From: [Enterobacter] lignolyticus SCF1
GTDB taxonomy: Bacteria; Pseudomonadota; Gammaproteobacteria; Enterobacterales; Enterobacteriaceae
NCBI RefSeq assembly: GCF_000164865.1
Contig: NC_014618.1
Location: forward strand, 1,798,001-1,862,000
Reading direction: 5' to 3'
DNA length: 64,000 nt
The notes under the pieces are model-generated. The model searched no databases. It saw nothing but the letters and a program-made list of their open reading frames with translations, and had not been told where the DNA came from. Positions 15,858-23,871 of the stretch are shown here, piece by piece. Every line of letters starts with the position of its first letter. Within the stretch, counting starts at the first letter, position 1. The translations under genes were made by a program, and so were the position numbers.

Positions 15858-17455
15858 GCCGTCGTCCTTTTACTATCCCAGGGAAGATGAACAAAAAATT
15901 GGGTATACACGCCAGGCTCGGATTCAACGCTGATGCTGCCGCCCAGCGCGCTCAGCTGCTGGCGCGCCAGGAACAGCCCAACGCCGCGGTTATCGCCCTT
16001 CGTTGAGAAGCCTTTAGCAAAGATGGCGTCGATATTGACCTGCGCGATACCCGGCCCGTCGTCGCTGACTTCGCCGCTCAGCCAGCCGTTATGGTAGTGC
16101 AGCAGTACGCTGACCTCACCCTCCGGCTGCCCGCGCATGGCGTCCAGCGCGTTTTCTATTAAGTTGCCCAGCGCGGTGACCAGCACGGTGACCTGCTTCT
16201 CACTGGGGTTGTCCGGCACCCGGCTCTCTTCCGCCAGCGTCAGGGTAAAGCCCAGCTCCTGAGCGCGGTGAATCTTGCCTAACAAAAAGCCTGCCACTAC
16301 CGGCGATTTGATCTGCTGCTGAATTGCGCCGATATCCGTCTGGTAGTTCTGCGCGGTTTGCAGCACATACTCTTCCAGTTTGTCATAGCTTTTCATATTC
16401 AGCAGGCCGAGGATCACGTGCAGTTTGTTCATGAACTCGTGCGAAGTGGTGCGCAGCGCATCGACGTAGTTCACCATACCGTCCAGCCGCTGCAGCAGCT
16501 GGCTGACCTCGGTTTTATCACGGAACGTGCTGATCGCCCCGACGATGACGCCCTGCCAGTGAATCGGCACGGTGTTGCTGATAAGCAGTAGCCCGTTACA
16601 GCTGATCTCGCGATCGTAGATGGGTTCATCGCGCTGCAGGACCTCTTTGAGCTCGGCCAGCAGCGGACCATCGTCCGTCTCATCGCTGTCGGACGATTGC
16701 AGCATTTTTTTCGCCGCCGGATTAATCAGCGTGACCTGGCCGTTCTGGTCCACGGCGATCACGCCCTCTTTTAACGAGTGCAGCATGGCCTGGCGCTGTT
16801 TGAGCTTTGCCGAGATTTCGTGCGGCTCCAGCCCCAGCAGCGCGCGCTTAAGTACCCGCACCAGGCTCCAGGTGCCTGCGGCGCACACCAGAGCGCTGAA
16901 CAAAATGGTGAGCAGCACATCGATGCGGCTGCGGGCGAGCTCATCGTTGACTTTGGTCAGCGCAATGCCGATAGCGACCACGCCGATTTGCTGGCGCTTA
17001 TCGTTAAACACCGGGGTGTAGACGCGCAGCGCATATCCGAGCATGCCGTGGTTAATGGCGACGTTTTCTTTGCCTTTTAGCGTCGGGTTGATGTCATCGC
17101 CGATGTAGTGCAGGCCGATAAGCTGGCTGTTGGGATGGGAATAGCGGTTGCCGTTGATATCGGTCACCACCACAAACAGCAGGTGGTTGCGTTTGGCGAC
17201 GGCCAGCGCCAGCGGCTGAATGATGTTGCTGTCCGGCGGCAGGGTCAGGCCGCGCTTAATTTCAGGGTTATCCGCGAGGGTTCGTGCCACCGCCAGCGCC
17301 ATGTCTTTAACGCCATCGCGGGTGGCGTTGCTGATTTGCGAGAACCACAGGGTAAACATCAGCAGCAGTACAGTGCCGATCACACTGCAGATCATAAGCG
17401 TCACCGTGGTGCTGAGTTTCATTGGGCGCTTACGAGCGGGCGATAAAACGTTCAT
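15854..17455 (-). CDS. dcuS: C4-dicarboxylate sensor kinase DcuS
   Basis: A 533-residue membrane histidine kinase collinear with E. coli DcuS. Two membrane helices (about residues 13-35 and 178-200) bracket a periplasmic PAS domain with the ligand residues seen as NRYSHP and YALRVYTP; the E. coli phenylalanine in FKGDD is replaced (HYIGDD). A cytoplasmic PAS domain follows, then the phosphoacceptor His in TTSHEFMNKLHV, and ATP-binding boxes NLIENALDA, DDGPGI and GVGLFL. Senses external fumarate, malate, succinate or citrate. Transcribed as dcuSR facing the apbE gene. Confidence 0.93.
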   Translation of the reverse strand: MNVLSPARKRPMKLSTTVTLMICSVIGTVLLLMFTLWFSQISNATRDGVKDMALAVARTLADNPEIKRGLTLPPDSNIIQPLALAVAKRNHLLFVVVTDINGNRYSHPNSQLIGLHYIGDDINPTLKGKENVAINHGMLGYALRVYTPVFNDKRQQIGVVAIGIALTKVNDELARSRIDVLLTILFSALVCAAGTWSLVRVLKRALLGLEPHEISAKLKQRQAMLHSLKEGVIAVDQNGQVTLINPAAKKMLQSSDSDETDDGPLLAELKEVLQRDEPIYDREISCNGLLLISNTVPIHWQGVIVGAISTFRDKTEVSQLLQRLDGMVNYVDALRTTSHEFMNKLHVILGLLNMKSYDKLEEYVLQTAQNYQTDIGAIQQQIKSPVVAGFLLGKIHRAQELGFTLTLAEESRVPDNPSEKQVTVLVTALGNLIENALDAMRGQPEGEVSVLLHYHNGWLSGEVSDDGPGIAQVNIDAIFAKGFSTKGDNRGVGLFLARQQLSALGGSISVESEPGVYTQFFVHLPWDSKRTTA

Positions 17456-17630
17456 GACGATCCCGGAGTGTAACGGCGGAAGCGCTGATTATCGCAGATG
17501 AGGGGCGTTTCATAAAGCCACGTAATGACAGGAAAACTAACCATTCAGGCGATGAAGCGTGACCTTACTCGCAGGAGGCGACGCTGGATAACCTTATAGT
17601 ATGTAAGGAAGCACATAAATGGAGGTTTGT

Positions 17631-18551
17631 ATGAGCAGTAAAGCTACCGGTTCAATGATGGAACGACGTAATACCTGTACGGAGAATATCGACAAACTCT
17701 CCACTGAAGATATGCTGGCGACGATCCTGCAAGACGACAGGGCGATCGCCGATGCCATTGCCGTCTGCCTGCCGGACATCACCCGCTTAGTCGACAACGC
17801 GATCGCCACCCTTAGCCGGGGCGGACGTCTGGTTATCGTCGGCGCCGGCGCCTCCGGGCGCGCGGCGATGCAGGCCGCATGCGAATATGCCCCGGAAGCG
17901 CACCACGCGGTGATTGGCCTGATTGCCGGCGGCGCCGACGCGCTGCTACAGGCGCGCGAGGCGGCGGCCAGCGACTATGAGCGCGGTATCAACGACCTGC
18001 AAACTCTCGATTTCAACAGCAACGACATGCTGCTGGGGCTTTCCGTCAGCGGAAAAACCCCGTGGGTATGGGGCGCGCTGCGTTACGCCGGGTCGCTTGG
18101 CGCGACGGTGGCGACGATTACGCAAAACGCCGCCAGCGAGGTGGCGCAGCTCGCGGATATCGTCATCGCGCCGCAGACCGGGCCGGAAGTGGTGGTCGGG
18201 TTCGCCAACCCGAAAGCGCGGCTGGCGCAGCGGCAGATCCTCAATATGCTCTCCACCGCCTTAGCCGTGCGCACCGGCCGCGTCTACAGCAACCTGCGGG
18301 TCGATATTAACGCGGCGGATACCCACTGGGCGGAGCGGCAAATTGCCATCGTGATGGAGGCCGCGCAGTGCCCGCGCGCCGAGGCGAAGCGGGCGCTGGA
18401 AAGCTGCAACCACAGCTGCCGTACCGCCATCCTGATGCTGCTGACCGGGCTGGACGCCTGGCACGCGCGGGATCTGCTGGCTGACAATAACGAACATCTG
18501 CGGATGGCGCTGCAGGAGGCGAAAGGCCGGACGGCGATGACGACGCACTGA
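17631..18551 (+). CDS. MurQ-like SIS-domain sugar phosphate lyase
   Basis: A 306-residue protein related to N-acetylmuramic acid 6-phosphate etherase MurQ (E. coli 298). Shared blocks are GGRLVIVGAGASGR, LGLSVSGKTPWVWGALRYA and the C-terminal AILMLLTGLDAWHARDLL. The two glutamates used by MurQ appear kept (CEYAP and AREAA). It departs from MurQ where the family has GSTRLKSGTAQK: here GFANPKARLAQR. No muramic acid transporter (murP) or anhydromuramate kinase is adjacent, so the substrate may differ. The ATG at 17631 has GGAGG 5 bases upstream; an earlier ATG at 17619 overlaps that site. Confidence 0.72.
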   Translation: MSSKATGSMMERRNTCTENIDKLSTEDMLATILQDDRAIADAIAVCLPDITRLVDNAIATLSRGGRLVIVGAGASGRAAMQAACEYAPEAHHAVIGLIAGGADALLQAREAAASDYERGINDLQTLDFNSNDMLLGLSVSGKTPWVWGALRYAGSLGATVATITQNAASEVAQLADIVIAPQTGPEVVVGFANPKARLAQRQILNMLSTALAVRTGRVYSNLRVDINAADTHWAERQIAIVMEAAQCPRAEAKRALESCNHSCRTAILMLLTGLDAWHARDLLADNNEHLRMALQEAKGRTAMTTH

Positions 18552-18618
18552 ACCGGGCGCACTGAAGGAAGAAAGCCCGCGAAAAGGCAGGCCGGGCGAA
18601 GAAGCCCGGTCTGATGGA

Positions 18619-19536
18619 TCAGTTCGATAAAGCGAAATCAATAGCCCGGCGGACGGTGACAACCTGGGCTCTTATACAGTCTTCCGGGGTGGTTTCAGCG
18701 CTATCGGGATAAACTTCAGTGGTTGTCGTAAACGGCGCGCCGGTCATCGTCGAGCATAAATGCCAGGCGTTATTGTCATACTCAACAATGCCGGGGCTCA
18801 CGACGGGAAAACCCAGCATGGTGCCGTCCTCTTCCGCAGGGGCAATATGCGTCACGTGCGCAACGGCGGCTATGATGGCGCTCTGGAAGTCCAGCCTTGA
18901 ATTCTGCTCGTCGCTGACCAGGTAGAAGCCGTCAGGGACACGCGTCGGCTCAGGCTGCAGCCCGTCTCTGGCCGCGAGGGCCGGGCTAAATTCACTTTCG
19001 TCCGTATCCGTCGTTTCATGCAAATCGACGTGAACCGCAAACTGGCCTTTCAGCGGCGCGGTGAACTTCATCAGCGCCCGGGACTCTTCCGCCTTGCCTT
19101 GCGCGAAAAATTGCCGGTTAGGATCAACCGCATCGTAGTTCCACCGGGCGATGCGTTCATATGCCCACGGGCTGACGCAGGGGGCGACAAGTAAATTTAA
19201 TTTACCCTCGTACTCACTGCGGCATTCCGTTAAAAAACTCAGCGCGCCCATAACGCCGCTGGTTTCATAACCGTGAACGCCGCCGGTAATGAGCGCGACG
19301 GGCAGATTATCGTCCCAGTTTTTTGATTTCGCGGCCATCAGCGGATAGCGATCGTCACCGTAGCGCAGCTCGCCATATTGAACGATCTCATAGCGGTGTT
19401 TTAGCTGTTCGAGTACGTCGAGGACATCGTTCTTATAGCTCCGCGAACGCGTCTGACTCTGTTGCCACAGCTGCTTCTCTCGTTCAGTCCAGGGCTGCCC
19501 CGGCGTACCGATCGGGTAAAACTGTTTATTTGTCAT
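18619..19536 (-). CDS. M14-type zinc carboxypeptidase / AstE-ASPA-like hydrolase
   Basis: A 305-residue protein with the zinc signature HGYE (GGVHGYETSG, about residue 88) and a third ligand in VHVDLHETTD, and a likely catalytic Glu in GIVEYDNNAW. These are features of the M14 group that includes succinylglutamate desuccinylase and aspartoacylase. It should cleave an amide bond in a peptide or N-acyl amino acid in the cytoplasm; no signal peptide is seen. Neither neighbour is functionally tied to it. The exact substrate is unknown. Confidence 0.75.
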   Translation of the reverse strand: MTNKQFYPIGTPGQPWTEREKQLWQQSQTRSRSYKNDVLDVLEQLKHRYEIVQYGELRYGDDRYPLMAAKSKNWDDNLPVALITGGVHGYETSGVMGALSFLTECRSEYEGKLNLLVAPCVSPWAYERIARWNYDAVDPNRQFFAQGKAEESRALMKFTAPLKGQFAVHVDLHETTDTDESEFSPALAARDGLQPEPTRVPDGFYLVSDEQNSRLDFQSAIIAAVAHVTHIAPAEEDGTMLGFPVVSPGIVEYDNNAWHLCSTMTGAPFTTTTEVYPDSAETTPEDCIRAQVVTVRRAIDFALSN

Positions 19537-19598
19537 ATTTTACTCAGACACCTTTTCGCTGTTAATTGCCCATCTCCCGTGCCGGGCAACGCCTGATA

Positions 19599-19946
19599 CT
19601 ACTTCTTCTTATTCAGCATCGACTTCAGGTCGGCAAAGGGATTATAGGTTGCGGCGCCAACATCTTTTTGCGCATCTTCCCCGGCCACTACGGTGGTGCC
19701 GTACTGGTCGGCCTCCGTGTACTTCGAGTGCTCGTGGTCATGGCAAAACAGGCACAACAGCTCCCAGTTACTGCCATCTTCCGGGTTATTGGTATGGTCG
19801 TGATCGATATGGTGAACCGTTAACTCACGCAGGTTTGAATAAACAAACTCTCGCGAGCAGCGCCCGCATACCCATGGATAGATTTTTAGTGCTTTCTCGC
19901 GGTAGCCGCTTTCCAGCCGCGCGTAGTTTTTGGGGATCAGAGCCAT
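19599..19946 (-). CDS. yajD: HNH nuclease family protein YajD
   Basis: A 115-residue protein nearly identical in sequence to E. coli YajD, with the zinc-binding cysteines CGRCS and CLFCHDHEH and the HNH core VHHIDHDHTNNPEDGSNW. HNH proteins of this type are metal-dependent nucleases; the cellular role of YajD is not established. In E. coli it lies elsewhere, so its position beside the island boundary is specific to this lineage. Confidence 0.9.
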   Translation of the reverse strand: MALIPKNYARLESGYREKALKIYPWVCGRCSREFVYSNLRELTVHHIDHDHTNNPEDGSNWELLCLFCHDHEHSKYTEADQYGTTVVAGEDAQKDVGAATYNPFADLKSMLNKKK

Positions 19947-20154
19947 TGCCGGGGTTACCTGTTACAAAAAGAGAATTTTACGATAGCGCTCTCTGAATCG
20001 TCGCTGACAATCCAGACAGCGAGAGCTGCTTGCAGCATAGCATTCGCTTTTTGCGCAGAACAGCCTTACTCAGGGTAAAGGCGGCATATCTGCAGGCGTT
20101 AGTACGCGAGGTTAGTTTTCACAAAAGGGGAGAGATAGACATGGATATGGCAGT

Positions 20155-20207
20155 GAAAAGCAAAAAGCCTGCTCGAAAGCAGGCTTTTCAGAATGTGGCT
20201 CCTCTGA
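20155..20207. repeat. Left direct repeat of island 1 (attL-like)
   Basis: The 53 bases are identical to 30546-30598: the tRNA-Asn terminator hairpin plus the last 12 bases of the tRNA-Asn gene (TGGCTCCTCTGA), after which the tRNA match stops. This is the fragment expected at the far end of an element that integrated into the tRNA 3' end. Confidence 0.88.
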
Positions 20208-20648
20208 GTGAGATCGCGGTAGCCATTAGCTGGCTGATTGGTAAACTAAAACAAAAAACGAATTTGTCAAGACCGCCAGACTGACCACCTTCTACAAAGG
20301 TCACTTAGATAAGTCTATTGATAATGTTATTCGCATGTTTTCACGCAATATGCAGATAATTTCTTTGCCTGATTCATCAATTATCCCGATGTGAGGTACA
20401 TGGGTTCTTACTGTTCCATTTTCTTCATATCGATACCATTCATAGATTGGTAGAATATTAATGAAATCTAAATGTGTATAGATGTGATCAGATTTATGAA
20501 ATTATTTAATTCTAATGACTGCCATAAAAGAATAACTTCATTCCATGATTGACCTGCTCCCCGTTGATTAGTACACCCCGATGTTAGTAATGTCTTCATA
20601 TGATCCTGACCCCGAATATGCTCCAGTCATAATCAGGAATAACCGGCT

Positions 20649-21503
20649 TCATGTTGGCTGCATATTCTGGCAACCGACAGATTTTTCTGCAAATTCGGAC
20701 GGGGTCATCCATCCCAGCGCAGAATGGGGACGCCTCTGGTTATAGTGTATGCGCCAGGCCTCGATTTTGCACCGTGCGTCCTCCAGGGACATGAACCAGT
20801 TCTCGTTCAGACATTCCTGTCGCAGCCTGCCGTTGAACGACTCCACCGTGGCATTGTCCGTCGGTGTTCCCGGCCGTGAGAAGTCTATTCGGATCCCTCG
20901 TTCATACACCCATTTGTCCAGCATTTTCCCTGCAAATTCAGAGCCGTTATCGGTTTTCAGTAACTGCGGTAAGGGCCGTCTGAGCGCAATGATGTTCAGC
21001 ATTTCGGCAACCTCCGTTGAGCGCAGATTCTGGCCCACGCAGATCCCCAGACATTCGCGCGTGTAGAGGTCAATGACCGTCAGCAGGCGTAACCGACGCC
21101 CGTCAAATAGGGCGTCAGAAACAAAATCCATGCCCCAGACATGATTCGGATACAGCCCCTGAGGCTGGGGTTGTCGCCGCTGGGCCGATTTATTCCGGCG
21201 TGGGCGTTTGAGACGCAGGGACAGGCCCTGCTCGCGGTAGAGCCGGTAAATGCGTTTATGATTATCCCGCCAGCCCTCCCGCCTGAGCATGACGTGAACC
21301 CTGCGGTAGCCATAGTGGACCCGGGTTTCGGTGATCTCCCTGATACGAAGGCGGATCGCGCTGTCGTCTGCCGCCACAGAACGGTAGCGGAAAGAGCTGC
21401 GGCTGATCCGTAGCGCAAAACAGACCTGCCGCTCGCTGGCCCCGTAGCGTGCCTGCAGGTCCCGGACCCATTCACGCAGGCGTGCCAGCGTCAGTTCTTT
21501 TTT
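20649..21503 (-). CDS. IS3-family transposase OrfB (made as OrfAB fusion)
   Basis: DDE integrase-type transposase. The three acidic residues are in VWGMDFVSDALFDG, LLKTDNGSEFAG and DNATVESFNGRLRQE, and the end HYNQRRPHSALGWMTP is typical of the family. It has no good start of its own near the frameshift; translation should shift -1 on A AAA AAG at 21503-21497, just before the orfA stop, continuing as ELTLARLREWVRDLQARYG. The frame is intact, so the element may be active. Confidence 0.88.
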   Translation of the reverse strand, partial: KKELTLARLREWVRDLQARYGASERQVCFALRISRSSFRYRSVAADDSAIRLRIREITETRVHYGYRRVHVMLRREGWRDNHKRIYRLYREQGLSLRLKRPRRNKSAQRRQPQPQGLYPNHVWGMDFVSDALFDGRRLRLLTVIDLYTRECLGICVGQNLRSTEVAEMLNIIALRRPLPQLLKTDNGSEFAGKMLDKWVYERGIRIDFSRPGTPTDNATVESFNGRLRQECLNENWFMSLEDARCKIEAWRIHYNQRRPHSALGWMTPSEFAEKSVGCQNMQPT

Positions 21504-21757
21504 GCCAGTACATCCTGCAGCATGGCTTTGTCGAGGCTGAGATCAGCAACCAGCTTCTTCAGCCTGAGGTTCTCTTCCTCAAGCTGCCGCATATGCTTCA
21601 GCTCCGAAGGGGAAATTCCACCGTATTTCTTGCGCCAGGTGTAAAACGTGGCATCGGAGATGCCCAGTTTGCGACAGACGTCCGGCACGGACGTCCCCAG
21701 TTCAGCCTGCTTCAGGGCAAAGACAATCTGCTCTTCGGTGAATCGTGATTTTTTCAT
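21491..21757 (-). CDS. IS3-family transposase OrfA
   Basis: An 88-residue helix-turn-helix protein (SRFTEEQIVFALKQAELG, VCRKLGISDATFYTWRKKYGG) followed by a leucine-zipper-like coiled coil (LKHMRQLEEENLRLKKLV). It binds the IS ends and forms the N-terminus of the OrfAB fusion. Start at the ATG at 21757 with GGAGG upstream; a GTG three codons earlier is possible. Confidence 0.88.
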   Translation of the reverse strand: MKKSRFTEEQIVFALKQAELGTSVPDVCRKLGISDATFYTWRKKYGGISPSELKHMRQLEEENLRLKKLVADLSLDKAMLQDVLAKKN

Positions 21758-21924
21758 CGGCACCACCTCCGTTCAGGGAGTGTAGATCATGCCGGAATTC
21801 TGTTTCTGAATGGCGCAGGATTTCGGGTCAGGGTCAGATATTTTCATCTCTGGATGAACGCTTATCCATCTTTTTGCTAGAAATTGTCCTAGCAATTTGT
21901 GCATCAGAGAAATGAGAACCTGTA

Positions 21925-22275
21925 TTATTTCTTGTTTTTTTGAATGTTGTTTGCTGTTTTGTTTTTTTCAATGTTTATCTTTTTATAAAATATTCCTGCT
22001 TCATCTAATTCCGATTGTGTAATTGATATATATGGCCTTAAACCACCTTTGTCATATATTGGATGGCTAGCAATTATTTTTTGCATCTGAGGGAGTATAT
22101 CTAATAGAGTTTTTAGTTCGCAAATTCCAGATTTTAATTGAAGCTTCTGAACATATCCATGTTCACTTTGCGACTTATTAAAATAACCTATCATATTTCT
22201 CCAAACTGATAGAATACCTTGATATTGCGATGCTGTATTGTTATCAGCATTTCCATGCAAGGCTTCTAGGATCAT
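21925..22275 (-). CDS. Hypothetical protein, possibly broken
   Basis: A 116-residue AT-rich frame with a lysine/asparagine-rich tail (NIEKNKTANNIQKNKK); no domain recognised. It lies downstream of and in the same direction as the nuclease/NTPase pair. A strong ribosome site (GGAGGAG) precedes an ATG at 22369, but that frame stops after nine codons at a run of A; reading through in another frame gives about 25 further residues that end by a 4-base ATGA overlap with this frame. The locus may therefore be a decayed third gene of the operon. The remaining sequence at 21837-21924 and 22276-22446 holds nothing else I can support. Confidence 0.35.
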   Translation of the reverse strand: MILEALHGNADNNTASQYQGILSVWRNMIGYFNKSQSEHGYVQKLQLKSGICELKTLLDILPQMQKIIASHPIYDKGGLRPYISITQSELDEAGIFYKKINIEKNKTANNIQKNKK

Positions 22276-22446
22276 CCCGGATGAAAAATCGGGTCTTGTA
22301 AAGAGTCGTCATTTATAATTGTAATAGGAACGGGTTCTTTTAAGTGATTTTTTTATCAAGTGGTAACATTATGGACTCCTCCTTCACTATTAATATTTTA
22401 TATCTTGGGTGAATTTGGTTGGCACGACAGATGCGTATAAACACCA

Positions 22447-23871
22447 TTATTTTCCACAAGGCAATTTATCTTGCTCTGCCTGTGTCCAGCACAAGTTAAA
22501 GTAGTTGCATGTTTGACAGCAGACCCTTTCATCTATCGACAGAATATGACAATTTTTCTTCTTACGATCGTATACCGTTTGGTTAGCACAGTGGTGTATT
22601 TCCTTGTCGATAAAGATAACCCGAGGGTCTGTTGAGCGAATGCTAATGGCTGATGTCCCATTGGCGCAGCCTTCAGCATGGCAGTCCGCCCATGCGTGAA
22701 AACGACATGACTTGATTATTGTTGTATTACGTAGGTAATGCTTTTCTGTTCCAGTAACTACGAACCATGCGTTAGGGGCATTTTTTATGGGTTTCACCAT
22801 TAGCAGTGAGTGATTCATAGAGGATGTTGATGGAAAACCGGGGAAATCTTCAACAGGTTGAATTGTTAATTTACTGTTTAATTCTTTTTCACAGTTATGA
22901 TGAAGTTCATCAATACAGGAGATAATAGAATCTAAATGTTCTGTAAGGTTTTCTGGATGTGAGTCGTTATTTCTCGTATATTCAAGAGGGCTATTTTTCC
23001 CATGATTTGATATGAATGCAAAAACACCATCCATCCGTTGGAGAATTAATATTGGATAAATTAACACTCTTGGTTTAGGGCCAAAAAACTTGCTCCCTGT
23101 TTCTTCATAATGAACATGTAAACCATAAAATGTAGCTGTAATTGAATCAATTTCAAGATATTCTCTTATTTGTGTAGGCCGTGAAAGAAAAGGAATGTCA
23201 TTCGCTAAAACCGAATGGTGCAGAAGATCAAATAAAATATCAGCATCGTTATTGTATGTTTCAAGTCTAAATATTTTAATATTACTTGTACTTACTCTTC
23301 CGTTAACAAATGTTAAAACAGGGTTTGTAAATATAACAGTCCATTTCCCACTAGACAGAACGGCACAAGGAGTATCATGATTATATTCTGTTTTCATGGT
23401 ACGGACATAACCCATAACTTGTTTAAGATAGTCGTGCCATTGATTTAATACAGGTGATTCATTATCTGGTCCATCATTAAGGATATGACGGATTGCAGCA
23501 ACTATAAGATCGTCATCTGTAGATCTTTCTTCAGATTTTCGTGCAGAAACAAAAGGTTTATCCCACGCCTTTGCCTCAAAAATAATTAAAGGTGCTTTAG
23601 TATCTTCGTTTAGACCAACATAATCCATGAAGCGCATAGTTTCTGCTTTTATTCTTACTTCTTCAGCCACATTACCTTTCGGGCCCAAACTCCAACCCAG
23701 AAGCGTCATTAGACGATCGAAAAATAGAATGCGAGTGTTATGCTCATGTAATGTATCGGCACGTGATTTTTCATAGGGGTCAGACTCCCCACTATCAATA
23801 CTCTGAGTGACTTCATTAATTAAGTTACTCAGAGCATGCTTAAACGAGTTACGCAGTTGCTGCTCGTTCAT
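22447..23871 (-). CDS. PD-(D/E)XK nuclease-like protein with cysteine-rich C-terminus
   Basis: 474 residues, no family recognised with certainty. The N-terminal third has the pattern of restriction-type PD-(D/E)XK domains: VAEEVRI (Glu about 70), MDYVGL (Asp 83) and IIFEAKAW (Glu 99, Lys 101), similar to type I R-subunit N-domains. The C-terminal 90 residues carry about ten cysteines and histidines, including CHAEGC, HHC and CCQTC-x6-C, suggesting a zinc or iron-sulfur site. Its start overlaps the stop of the large NTPase gene by ATGA, so the two are translationally coupled. Codon use is AT-rich. Inferred role: nucleic acid cleaving partner in a defence system. Confidence 0.6.
   Translation of the reverse strand: MNEQQLRNSFKHALSNLINEVTQSIDSGESDPYEKSRADTLHEHNTRILFFDRLMTLLGWSLGPKGNVAEEVRIKAETMRFMDYVGLNEDTKAPLIIFEAKAWDKPFVSARKSEERSTDDDLIVAAIRHILNDGPDNESPVLNQWHDYLKQVMGYVRTMKTEYNHDTPCAVLSSGKWTVIFTNPVLTFVNGRVSTSNIKIFRLETYNNDADILFDLLHHSVLANDIPFLSRPTQIREYLEIDSITATFYGLHVHYEETGSKFFGPKPRVLIYPILILQRMDGVFAFISNHGKNSPLEYTRNNDSHPENLTEHLDSIISCIDELHHNCEKELNSKLTIQPVEDFPGFPSTSSMNHSLLMVKPIKNAPNAWFVVTGTEKHYLRNTTIIKSCRFHAWADCHAEGCANGTSAISIRSTDPRVIFIDKEIHHCANQTVYDRKKKNCHILSIDERVCCQTCNYFNLCWTQAEQDKLPCGK

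Larger units (their letters stand above)
20601..21836 (-). mobile_element. IS3-family insertion sequence (IS407/IS51-like group)
   Basis: 1236 bp. Ends TGATCCTGACCCCGAA (left) and the complement of the right end TGACCCTGACCCGAAA form imperfect inverted repeats. It encodes orfA and orfB joined by a -1 frameshift site. I see no matching target duplication directly outside the ends, so one end may have been rearranged. Confidence 0.85.

Noticed and set aside
20163..20188. Terminator hairpin read as a fourth tRNA-Asn gene
   Set aside because: Only the last 12 bases of the tRNA are present before the sequence diverges, so it is an end repeat, not a gene.
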